Positions 51,078 through 62,907 of a DNA stretch of 64,000 nt are shown one piece after another. The position numbers were made by a program, and so were the translations under genes. The stretch's first letter is position 1. Every line of letters starts with the position of its first letter. Location: positions 15,129,501-15,193,500 of the forward strand of contig NC_135137.1 of NCBI RefSeq assembly GCF_051014445.1. Reading direction: 5' to 3'. Below the pieces are notes generated by a model, which did not search any database, was not told the DNA's origin, and saw only the letters and a program-made list of their open reading frames with translations. The DNA comes from Colletes latitarsis. Taxonomy: Eukaryota; Arthropoda; Insecta; Hymenoptera; Colletidae.

Positions 51078-52099
51078 GGTACCACACCGAAACTGTCAAT
51101 TTAACTTTGTTCCGATTAATATTTTAGAGGATACCGCCGGTTATGTCTGGGTTAGGTCTGGTATTTGGAATCATCTGCCTCATACTTTCGCATTTTTCGC
51201 TTACTTGTTGGCCAGATCCTGGACTTTTTCTGGTTTGGATCACGTAGTAGTGTGGTACCACACTGTAATAGTCAATTAAACCTCGTCCCGATTAATATCT
51301 TAGGGGATAACGCCGGTGATGTCTGGGTCAGGTCTGGTATTTGCCTTGATCTGGCTCGAATTCTCGCATCTTTCGCATACTTGTTGGCCAGATCCTGCCC
51401 TTTTTCTGGTTAGGATCACGTATTAATGTGGTACCACACTCAAATTGTCAATAAAACCTGGTTCCGATTAATAGTTTAGAGGAGAACGCCGGTTTTGCCT
51501 GCGTTAGGTCTGCTATTTGCCATCTTCTAGCTCATACTTTCGCTTTTTTCGCATACTTGAATGACCAGATCCTGGGCTTCTGCTGGTTTGGATCACGTAG
51601 TAATGTGGTACCACACTGTAATAGTCAATTAATCCTGGTTCCGATTATTATTTTAGAGGATAACGCCGGTTATGTCTGGGTTAGGTCTGGTATTTATTAT
51701 CATCTGACTCAGATTTTCGGATTCTTCGCATACTTGTTGGCCAGATCCTGGGTTCTTTCTGGTTTGGATCACGTAGTAATGCGGTACCACACCGAAACAG
51801 TCGATTAAACCTGGTTCCGATTAATATTTTAAAGGATACCGCCGGTTATGTCTGGGTTAGGTCTGGTATTTGGAATCATCTGCCTCATACTACCGCATTT
51901 TTCGCTTACTTGTTGGCCAGATCCTCGGTTTTTTCCGGTTTGGATCACGTAATAATGTGGTACCACACAGAAACAGTCAAATAAGCCTGGTTCCGATTAA
52001 TATTTTAGGCGATAACACCGGTTATGTCTGGGTTAGTTCTGGTATTTGCTATCATCTGGCTCGTGCTTTCGCATTTTTCGCATACTTGTTGGCCAGATC
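51078..52099 (+). repeat. Duplicated block, copy 1 (partner 57249-58270)
   Basis: About 1022 bp match at a shift of 6171 bp, with about three substitutions (near 51416, 51580 and 51717). Shared rare variants include atttaactttgttccg and catactaccgcattt. Both ends fall in conserved parts of the monomer (taccacaccg and ttggccagatc). Confidence 0.88.
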
Positions 52100-53127
52100 C
52101 TGGGCTTTTTCTGGTTTGGATCACGTAGTAATATGGTACCACACCGATACAGTAAATTTAACCCGGATTCGATGAATATTTTAGGGGATAACAGGGGTTA
52201 GGGCTGGGTTACGTCTGGTATTTGCAATCATCTGGCTCGTACTTTCGCATTTATCGCATACTTTTTGGCCAGGTCCTGAGTTTCCTCTGGTTTGGATCAC
52301 GTAGTAATGTGGTACCAACGAAACAGTCAATTAAACCTAGTTGCGGTTAATATTTTGGAGGATAACGCCGGTTATGTCTGGGTTAGGTCTGGTATTTGCC
52401 ATCATCTAGCCCATACTTTCGCATTTTTCGAATACTTGTTGGCCAGATCCTGCCCTTTTTCTGGTTAGGATCACGTATTAATGTGGTACCACACTCAAAT
52501 TGTCAATAAAACCTGGTTCCGATTAATAGTTTAGAGGAGAACGCCGGTTTTGCCTGCGTTAGGTCTGCTATTTGCCATCTTCTAGCTCATACTTTCGCTT
52601 TTTTCGCATACTTGAATGACCAGATCCTGGGCTTTTTCTGGTTTGGATCACGTAGTACTGTGGTACCACACTGTAATAGTCAATTAATCCTGGTTCCGAT
52701 TATTATTTTAGAGGATAACGCCGGTTATGTCTGGGTTAGGTCTGGTATTTGCCATCATCTAGCCCATACTTTCGCATTTTTCGAATACTTGTTGGCCAGA
52801 TCCTGGCCTTTTTCGGGTTTGGTTCCCGTAGTAATGTGGTACCACGCTGTAACAGTCAATTAAACCCGGTTGCGATTAATATTTTAGAGGATAACGCCGG
52901 TTATGTCTGGGTTAGGTCTGGTATTTGCCATCATCTAGCTCATACTTTCGCTTTTTTCGCATACTTGAATGACCAGATCCTGGGCTTTCTCTGGTTAGGA
53001 TCACGTATTAACGTGATACCACGCTCAAATTGTCAATAAAACCTGGTTCCGATTAATATTTTAGAGGAGAACGCCGGTTCTGCCTGCGTTAGGTCTGCTA
53101 TTTTCCATCTTCTAGCTCATACTTTCG

Positions 53128-53757
53128 CTTTTTCGCATACTTGAATGACCAGATCCTTGGCTTTTTCTGGTTTGGATTACGTAGCAATGCTGTACCACTC
53201 CGAAACAGTCAATGAAACCTTGTTCCCATTAATATTTTAGAGGATAACGCCGGTTAGGTTTGTGTTAGGTCCGGTATTTGCTATAATCTGGCTAATACTT
53301 TCGCTACTTTAGCATACTTGTTGGCCAGATCCTGGGTTTTTTTCTGGTTTGGATCACGTAGTAATGTGGTACCACACTGTAATAGTCAATTAAACCTGGT
53401 TCCGATTAATATTTTAAAGGATACCGCCGGTTATGTCTGGGTTAGGTCTGGTATTTGGAATCATCTGGCTCATACTTTCGCATTTTTCGCTTACTTGTTG
53501 GCCAGATCCTCGGTTTTTTCCGGTTTGGATCACGTAATAATGTGGTACCACACTGAAACAGTCAAATAAGCCTGGTTCCGATTAATATTTTAGGCGATAA
53601 CGCCGGTTATGTCTGGGTTAGGTCTGGTATTTGGAATCATCTGGCTCATACTTTCGCATTTTTCGCTTACTTGTTGGCCAGATCCTCGGTTTTTTCCGGT
53701 TTGGATCACGTAATAATGTGGTACCACACAGAAACAGTCAAATAAGCCTGGTTCCGA
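53128..53757 (+). repeat. Duplicated block, copy 1 (partner 58950-59579)
   Basis: About 630 bp match at a shift of 5822 bp. Inside, the monomer with ctcggttttttccggtttgg and aaataagcctgg occurs twice in tandem, 176 bp apart (from 53447 and 53623). Both features are present in the partner. Confidence 0.85.
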
Positions 53758-56490
53758 GTAATATTCTGGAGATTAACGCCGGTTAGGTCCGGGTTACGTC
53801 TGGTATTTGCAATCATCTATCTCATACTTTCGCATTTTTCACATATTTGAATGGCCAGACCCTGGCCTTTTTCGCGTTTGTTTCCCGTAGTAATGTGGTA
53901 CCACACTGTAACAGTCAATTAAACCCCGTTCCGATTAATATTTTAGAGGACAACGCCGGTTATGCTTGGGTTAGGTCTGGTATTTGCCCTCATCTGGCAC
54001 GTACATTCGCACTTTTCGCATACTTGAATGGGCAGATCCTGGATTCTTTTCCGGTTAGGACACGTAATAATGTGGTACCGCGCTGAAACGGTCAATAAAA
54101 CCTGGTTTCGATCAAAATTTTAGAGGATAACGCTGGTTATGTCTGGGTTAGTTCTGGTATTTGCAATCATTTGGCTCGTGCTTTCGCATTTTTCGCATAC
54201 TTGTTGGCCAGATCCTGGGCTTTTTCTGGTTTCGATCACGTAGTAATATGGTACCATACCGAAACAGTCAACTAAACCTGTATCCGATAAATATTTTAGA
54301 GGATAACGCCGGTTATGTCTGGGTTAGGTCTGGTATTTGCCATCATCTAGCTCATACATTCGCTTCTTTCGCATACTTGAATGACCAGATCCTTGGCTTT
54401 TTCTGGTTTGGATCACGTAGCAATGCTGTACCACTCCGAAACAGTCAATGAAACCTTGTTCCCATTAATATTTTAGAGGATAACGCCGGTTAGGTTTGTG
54501 TTAGGTCCGGTATTTGCTATAATCTGGCTCATACTTTCGCTACTTTAACACACTTGTTGGCCAGATCCTGGGTTTTTTTCTGGTTAGGACCACGTAGTAA
54601 TGTGGTACCACACCGAAACAGTCGATTAAACCTGGTTCCGATTAATATTTTAAAGGATACCGACGGTTATGTCTGGGTTAGGTCTGGTATTTGGAATCAT
54701 CTGCCTCATACTTTCGTATGTTTCGCATACTTGTCGGCCATATCCTGGATTTTTTTCTGGTTGGGCTCACGTATTAATGTGGTGCCACACTGATATAGTC
54801 AATTAAACCTGGTTTCGATCAAAATTTTAGAGGATAACGCTGGTTATGTCTGGGATAGTTCTGGTATTTGCAATCATCTGGCTGGTGCTTTCGCATTTTT
54901 CGCATACTTGTTGGCCAGATCCTGGGCTTTTTCTGGTTTCGATCACGTAGTAATATGGTACCATACCGAAACAGTCAACTAAACCTGTATCCGATTAATA
55001 TTTTAGAGGATAACGCCGGTTATGTCTGGGTTAGGTCTGGTATTTGCCATCATCTAGCTCATACATTCGCTTCTTTCGCATACTTGAATGACCAGATCCT
55101 TGGCTTTTTCTGGTTTGGATCACGTAGCAATGCTGTACCACTCCGAAACAGTCAATGAAACCTGGTTCCGATTAATATTTTAGAGGATAACGCCGGTTAG
55201 GTTTGTGTTAGGTCCGGTATTTGCTATAATCTGGCTCATACTTTCGCTACTTTAGCATACTTGTTGGCCAGATCCTGGGCTCTCGCTGATTTGGATCACG
55301 TAGTAATGTTTTACCACACCGAAAAAGTCAATCAAACGTGGTTGCGATTAATATTTTAGAGGATAACGCCGGTTATGTCTGGGTTAGGCCTGGTATTTGG
55401 CATCATCTAGCTCTTACTTTCGCATTTTTCGCATACTTGTTGGCCAGATCCTGGGCTTTTTCTGGTTTGGATCACGTAGTAATATGGCACCACACCGATA
55501 CAGTAAATTTAACCTGGATTCGATCAATATTTTAGGGGATAACACGGGTTAGGGCTGGGTTACGTCTCGTATTTGCAAACATGTGTCTCATACTTTCGTA
55601 TGTTTCGCATACTTGTTGGCCATATCCTGGGTTTTTTTCTGGATTGGATCACGTAGTGATATGGCACCACACTGAAACAGTCAATTCAACCAGGTTCCGA
55701 GTAATATTTTGGAGATTAACGCCGGTTAGGTCCGGGTTACGTCTGGTATTTGCAATCATCTATCTCATATATTCGCATTTTTCGCATACTTGAATGGCCA
55801 GATCCTGGGCTTTTTCTGGTTTGGATCACGTAGTAATGTGGTACCGCACTGTAATAGTCAATTAAACCTCGTCCCGATTAATATTTTAGGGGATAACGCC
55901 GGTGATGTCTGGGTCAGGTCTGGTATTTGCCTTCATCTGGCTCGAATTTTCGCATTTTTCGCATACTTGTTGGCCAGATCCTGCCCTTTTTCTGGTTAGG
56001 ATCACGTATTAATGTGGTACCACACTCAAATTGTCAATAAAACCTGGTTCCGATTAATATTTTAGAGGAGAACGCCGGTTATGCCTGGGTTAGGTCTGGT
56101 ATTTGCCATCATCTACCTCCTACTTTCGCTTTTTTCGCATACTTGAATGACCAGATCCTGGGCTATCTCTGGTTTCGATCACGTAGTAATGTGGTACCAC
56201 ACTGTAATAGTCAATTAATCCTGGTTCAGATTATTATTTTAGAGGATAACGCCGGTTATGTCTGGGTTAGGTCTGGTATTTATCATCATCTGACTCAGAT
56301 TTTCGGATTCTTCGCATACTTGTTGGCCAGATCCTGGGTTTTTTCTGGTTTGGATCACGTAGTAAAGTGGTACCACACCGAAACAGTCGATTAAACCTGG
56401 TTCCGATTAATATTTTTAGGATACCGCCGGTTATGTCTGGGTTAGGTCTGGTATTTGGAATCATCTGCCTCATACTTTCGCATTTTTCGC
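53749..56490 (+). repeat. Duplicated block of 2742 bp, copy 1 (partner 59747-62488)
   Basis: The shift is 5998 bp, about 34 monomers, with no length change inside. About nine substitutions were seen (for example near 53773, 54067, 54170, 54854 and 55568), or about 99.7% identity. The block contains classes E, D, A, F, H, G, B and C. It ends in tcgc just before ttacttg or atacttg. Confidence 0.92.
55279..56233 (+). repeat. Duplicated block, copy 2 (partner 44045-45000)
   Basis: This segment belongs to two duplications: an older one with 44 kb and a recent one with 61.3-62.2 kb (shift 5998 bp). It is much closer to the latter, which gives the order of events. Confidence 0.75.
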
Positions 56491-56825
56491 TTACTTGTTG
56501 GCCAGATCCTCGTCTTTTCCGGTTTGGATCACGTAATAATGTGGTACCTCACTGAAACAGTCAAATAAACCTGGTTCCGATTAATATTTTGGCGGATAAC
56601 GCCGGTTATGTCTGGGTTAGGTCTGGTATTTGCAATCATCTGACTCGTGCTTTCGCATTTTTCGCATACTTGTTGGCCAGATCCTGGGCTTTTTCTGATT
56701 TGGATCACGTAGTAATATGGTACCACCCCGAAACAGTCAACTAAACCTGGATCCGATTAATATTTTAGAGGATAACGCCGGTTATGTCTGGGTTAGGTCT
56801 GGTATTTGCTATCATCTAGCTCATA

Positions 56826-57260
56826 CTTTCGCATTTTTCGCATACTTGAATGACCAGATCCTGGGCTTTTTCTGGTTAGGATCACGTATTAATGTGGTAC
56901 CACACTCAAATTGTCAATAAAACCTGGTTCCGATTAATATTTTAAAGGATAACGCCGGTTGGGTTTGTGTAAGGTCCGGTATTTGCTATAATCTGGCTCA
57001 TACTTTCGCTACTTTAGCATACTTGTTGGCCAGATCCTGGGCTCTCGCTGATTTGGATCACGTAGTAATGTGGTACCACACTGTAATAGTCAATTAATCC
57101 CGGTTCAGATTATTATTTTAGAGGATAACGCCGGTTATGTCTGGGTTAGGTCTGGTATTTATCATCATCTGACTCAGATTTTCGGATTCTTCGCATACTT
57201 GTTTATCCAGATCCTGGGTTTTTTCTGGTTTGGATCACGTAGTAAAGTGGTACCACACCG
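56826..57260 (+). repeat. Duplicated block, copy 1 (partner 62473-62907)
   Basis: The shift is 5647 bp. The shared rare variants ggttgggtttgtgtaaggtc, cttgtttatccagatcctgg and aatcccggttcagatt make common descent clear. Confidence 0.85.
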
Positions 57261-58270
57261 AAACTGTCAATTTAACTTTGTTCCGATTAATATTTTAGAG
57301 GATACCGCCGGTTATGTCTGGGTTAGGTCTGGTATTTGGAATCATCTGCCTCATACTTTCGCATTTTTCGCTTACTTGTTGGCCAGATCCTGGACTTTTT
57401 CTGGTTTGGATCACGTAGTAGTGTGGTACCACACTGTAATAGTCAATTAAACCTCGTCCCGATTAATATCTTAGGGGATAACGCCGGTGATGTCTGGGTC
57501 AGGTCTGGTATTTGCCTTGATCTGGCTCGAATTCTCGCATCTTTCGCATACTTGTTGGCCAGATCCTGCCCTTTTTCTGGTTATGATCACGTATTAATGT
57601 GGTACCACACTCAAATTGTCAATAAAACCTGGTTCCGATTAATAGTTTAGAGGAGAACGCCGGTTTTGCCTGCGTTAGGTCTGCTATTTGCCATCTTCTA
57701 GCTCATACTTTCGCTTTTTTCGCATACTTGAATGACCAGATCCTGGGCTTCTTCTGGTTTGGATCACGTAGTAATGTGGTACCACACTGTAATAGTCAAT
57801 TAATCCTGGTTCCGATTATTATTTTAGAGGATAACGCCGGTTATGTCTGGGTTAGGTCTGGTATTTATTATCATCTGACTCAGATTTCCGGATTCTTCGC
57901 ATACTTGTTGGCCAGATCCTGGGTTCTTTCTGGTTTGGATCACGTAGTAATGCGGTACCACACCGAAACAGTCGATTAAACCTGGTTCCGATTAATATTT
58001 TAAAGGATACCGCCGGTTATGTCTGGGTTAGGTCTGGTATTTGGAATCATCTGCCTCATACTACCGCATTTTTCGCTTACTTGTTGGCCAGATCCTCGGT
58101 TTTTTCCGGTTTGGATCACGTAATAATGTGGTACCACACAGAAACAGTCAAATAAGCCTGGTTCCGATTAATATTTTAGGCGATAACACCGGTTATGTCT
58201 GGGTTAGTTCTGGTATTTGCTATCATCTGGCTCGTGCTTTCGCATTTTTCGCATACTTGTTGGCCAGATC
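57249..58270 (+). repeat. Duplicated block, copy 2 (partner 51078-52099)
   Basis: This copy is joined on the right to a monomer with gatcgtggcc, whereas the partner continues with gatcctgggc. The copied segment is therefore flanked by different material, consistent with unequal exchange or conversion between misaligned arrays. Confidence 0.88.
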
Positions 58271-60527
58271 GTGGCCTTTTTCTGGATTGGATCACGTAGT
58301 AATATGGCACCACACTGAAACTGTCAATTCAACCTGGTTCCGAGTAATATTCTGGAGATTAACGCCGGTCAGGTCCGGGTTACGTCTGGTATTTGCAATC
58401 ATCTATCTCATACTTTCGCATTTTTCACATATTTGAATGGCCAGACCCTGGCCTTTTTCGCGTTTGTTTCCCGTAGTAATGTGGTACCACACTGTAACAG
58501 TCAATTAAACCCCGTTCCGATTAATATTTTAGAGGACAACGCCGGTTATGCTTGGGTTAGGTCTGGTATTTGCCCTCATCTGGCACGTACATTCGCACTT
58601 TTCGCATACTTGAATGGGCAGGTCCTGGATTCTTTTCCGGTTAGGACACGTAATAAAGTGGTACCGCGCTGAAACGGTCAATTAAACCTGGTTTCGATCA
58701 AAATTTTAGAGGATAACGCTGGTTATGTCTGGGTTAGTTCTGGTATTTGCAATCATCTGGCTCGTGCTTTCGCATTTTTCGCATACTTGTTGGCCAGATC
58801 CTGGGCTTTTTCTGGTTTCGATCACGTAGTAATATGGTACCATACCGAAACAGTCAACTAAACCTGTATCCGATTAATATTTTAGAGGATAACGCCGGTT
58901 ATGTCTGGGTTAGGTCTGGTATTTGCCATCATCTAGCTCATACATTCGCTTCTTTCGCATACTTGAATGACCAGATCCTTGGCTTTTTCTGGTTTGGATC
59001 ACGTAGCAATGCTGTACCACTCCGAAACAGTCAATGAAACCTTGTTCCCATTAATATTTTAGAGGATAACGCCGGTTAGGTTTGTGTTAGGTCCGGTATT
59101 TGCTATAATCTGGCTAATACTTTCGCTACTTTAGCATACTTGTTGGCCAGATCCTGGGTTTTTTTCTGGTTTGGATCACGTAGTAATGTGGTACCACACT
59201 GTAATAGTCAATTAAACCTGGTTCCGATTAATATTTTAAAGGATACCGCCGGTTATGTCTGGGTTAGGTCTGGTATTTGGAATCATCTGGCTCATACTTT
59301 CGCATTTTTCGCTTACTTGTTGGCCAGATCCTCGGTTTTTTCCGGTTTGGATCACGTAATAATGTGGTACCACACTGAAACAGTCAAATAAGCCTGGTTC
59401 CGATTAATATTTTAGGCGATAACGCCGGTTATGTCTGGGTTAGGTCTGGTATTTGGAATCATCTGGCTCATACTTTCGCATTTTTCGCTTACTTGTTGGC
59501 CAGATCCTCGGTTTTTTCCGGTTTGGATCACGTAATAACGTGGTACCACACTGAAACAGTCAAATAAGCCTGGTTCCGATTAATATTTTAGGCGATAACG
59601 CCGGTTATGTCTGGGTTAGTTCTGGTATTTGCAATCATCTGGCTCGTGCTTTCGCATTATTCGCATACTTGTTGGCCAGATCGTGGCCTTTTTCTGGATT
59701 GGATCACGTAGTAATATGGCACCACACTGAAACTGTCAATTCAACCTGGTTCCGAGTAATATTCTGGAGATTAACGCCGGTCAGGTCCGGGTTACGTCTG
59801 GTATTTGCAATCATCTATCTCATACTTTCGCATTTTTCACATATTTGAATGGCCAGACCCTGGCCTTTTTCGCGTTTGTTTCCCGTAGTAATGTGGTACC
59901 ACACTGTAACAGTCAATTAAACCCCGTTCCGATTAATATTTTAGAGGACAACGCCGGTTATGCTTGGGTTAGGTCTGGTATTTGCCCTCATCTGGCACGT
60001 ACATTCGCACTTTTCGCATACTTGAATGGGCAGGTCCTGGATTCTTTTCCGGTTAGGACACGTAATAAAGTGGTACCGCGCTGAAACGGTCAATTAAACC
60101 TGGTTTCGATCAAAATTTTAGAGGATAACGCTGGTTATGTCTGGGTTAGTTCTGGTATTTGCAATCATCTGGCTCGTGCTTTCGCATTTTTCGCATACTT
60201 GTTGGCCAGATCCTGGGCTTTTTCTGGTTTCGATCACGTAGTAATATAGTACCATACCGAAACAGTCAACTAAACCTGTATCCGATAAATATTTTAGAGG
60301 ATAACGCCGGTTATGTCTGGGTTAGGTCTGGTATTTGCCATCATCTAGCTCATACATTCGCTTCTTTCGCATACTTGAATGACCAGATCCTTGGCTTTTT
60401 CTGGTTTGGATCACGTAGCAATGCTGTACCACTCCGAAACAGTCAATGAAACCTTGTTCCCATTAATATTTTAGAGGATAACGCCGGTTAGGTTTGTGTT
60501 AGGTCCGGTATTTGCTATAATCTGGCT
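58075..60527 (+). repeat. Local duplication with shift 1412 bp
   Basis: 58075-59115 matches 59487-60527 at a shift of 1412 bp, about eight monomers. Shared markers are tcaggtccgggttacg, tttttcacatatttgaatgg, tggcacgtacattcgcactt and gggcaggtcc. The two arms are close relatives separated by a short insert. Confidence 0.82.
58950..59579 (+). repeat. Duplicated block, copy 2 (partner 53128-53757)
   Basis: This copy contains the same adjacent pair of ctcggttttttccggtttgg monomers. It also overlaps the 1412-bp local duplication of this region. Confidence 0.85.
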
Positions 60528-62488
60528 CATACTTTCGCTACTTTAACACACTTGTTGGCCAGATCCTGGGTTTTTTTCTGGTTAGGACCACGTAGTAATG
60601 TGGTACCACACCGAAACAGTCGATTAAACCTGGTTCCGATTAATATTTTAAAGGATACCGACGGTTATGTCTGGGTTAGGTCTGGTATTTGGAATCATCT
60701 GCCTCATACTTTCGTATGTTTCGCATACTTGTCGGCCATATCCTGGATTTTTTTCTGGTTGGGCTCACGTATTAATGTGGTGCCACACTGATATAGTCAA
60801 TTAAACCTGGTTTCGATCAAAATTTTAGAGGATAACGCTGGTTATGTCTGGGTTAGTTCTGGTATTTGCAATCATCTGGCTGGTGCTTTCGCATTTTTCG
60901 CATACTTGTTGGCCAGATCCTGGGCTTTTTCTGGTTTCGATCACGTAGTAATATGGTACCATACCGAAACAGTCAACTAAACCTGTATCCGATTAATATT
61001 TTAGAGGATAACGCCGGTTATGTCTGGGTTAGGTCTGGTATTTGCCATCATCTAGCTCATACATTCGCTTCTTTCGCATACTTGAATGACCAGATCCTTG
61101 GCTTTTTCTGGTTTGGATCACGTAGCAATGCTGTACCACTCCGAAACAGTCAATGAAACCTGGTTCCGATTAATATTTTAGAGGATAACGCCGGTTAGGT
61201 TTGTGTTAGGTCCGGTATTTGCTATAATCTGGCTCATACTTTCGCTACTTTAGCATACTTGTTGGCCAGATCCTGGGCTCTCGCTGATTTGGATCACGTA
61301 GTAATGTTTTACCACACCGAAAAAGTCAATCAAACGTGGTTGCGATTAATATTTTAGAGGATAACGCCGGTTATGTCTGGGTTAGGCCTGGTATTTGGCA
61401 TCATCTAGCTCTTACTTTCGCATTTTTCGCATACTTGTTGGCCAGATCCTGGGCTTTTTCTGGTTTGGATCACGTAGTAATATGGCACCACACCGATGCA
61501 GTAAATTTAACCTGGATTCGATCAATATTTTAGGGGATAACACGGGTTAGGGCTGGGTTACGTCTGGTATTTGCAAACATGTGTCTCATACTTTCGTATG
61601 TTTCGCATACTTGTTGGCCATATCCTGGGTTTTTTTCTGGATTGGATCACGTAGTGATATGGCACCACACTGAAACAGTCAATTCAACCAGGTTCCGAGT
61701 AATATTTTGGAGATTAACGCCGGTTAGGTCCGGGTTACGTCTGGTATTTGCAATCATCTATCTCATATATTCGCATTTTTCGCATACTTGAATGGCCAGA
61801 TCCTGGGCTTTTTCTGGTTTGGATCACGTAGTAATGTGGTACCGCACTGTAATAGTCAATTAAACCTCGTCCCGATTAATATTTTAGGGGATAACGCCGG
61901 TGATGTCTGGGTCAGGTCTGGTATTTGCCTTCATCTGGCTCGAATTTTCGCATTTTTCGCATACTTGTTGGCCAGATCCTGCCCTTTTTCTGGTTAGGAT
62001 CACGTATTAATGTGGTACCACACTCAAATTGTCAATAAAACCTGGTTCCGATTAATATTTTAGAGGAGAACGCCGGTTATGCCTGGGTTAGGTCTGGTAT
62101 TTGCCATCATCTACCTCCTACTTTCGCTTTTTTCGCATACTTGAATGACCAGATCCTGGGCTATCTCTGGTTTCGATCACGTAGTAATGTGGTACCACAC
62201 TGTAATAGTCAATTAATCCTGGTTCAGATTATTATTTTAGAGGATAACGCCGGTTATGTCTGGGTTAGGTCTGGTATTTATCATCATCTGACTCAGATTT
62301 TCGGATTCTTCGCATACTTGTTGGCCAGATCCTGGGTTTTTTCTGGTTTGGATCACGTAGTAAAGTGGTACCACACCGAAACAGTCGATTAAACCTGGTT
62401 CCGATTAATATTTTTAGGATACCGCCGGTTATGTCTGGGTTAGGTCTGGTATTTGGAATCATCTGCCTCATACTTTCGCATTTTTCGC
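59747..62488 (+). repeat. Duplicated block of 2742 bp, copy 2 (partner 53749-56490)
   Basis: This copy shares gggcaggtcctgg near 60030 with the local copy at 58620 but not with 54030. It was therefore probably homogenised by, or is the source of, the 1412-bp neighbour duplication. Confidence 0.92.
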
Positions 62489-62907
62489 ATACTTGAATGA
62501 CCAGATCCTGGGCTTTTTCTGGTTAGGATCACGTATTAATGTGGTACCACACTCAAATTGTCAATAAAACCTGGTTCCGATTAATATTTTAAAGGATAAC
62601 GCCGGTTGGGTTTGTGTAAGGTCCGGTATTTGCTATAATCTGGCTCATACTTTCGCTACTTTAGCATACTTGTTGGCCAGATCCTGGGCTCTCGCTGATT
62701 TGGATCACGTAGTAATGTGGTACCACACTGTAATAGTCAATTAATCCCGGTTCAGATTATTATTTTAGAGGATAACGCCGGTTATGTCTGGGTTAGGTCT
62801 GGTATTTATCATCATCTGACTCAGATTTTCGGATTCTTCGCATACTTGTTTATCCAGATCCTGGGTTTTTTCTGGTTTGGATCACGTAGTAAAGTGGTAC
62901 CACACCG
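62473..62907 (+). repeat. Duplicated block, copy 2 (partner 56826-57260)
   Basis: This block lies immediately right of the 2742-bp copy, with about two monomers (present at 56.49-56.83 kb) missing between them. That explains the change of shift from 5998 to 5647 bp. Confidence 0.85.

Noticed and set aside
44820..62471. A few minus-strand open frames (44820-45062, 45118-45315, 56267-56473, 56529-56726, 62265-62471)
   Set aside because: They lie in the same monomers, at places where a one-base loss (attttaaagg to atttttagg) or the aaataaacc variant opens the reverse frame. They are copied with the duplications and have no other support.
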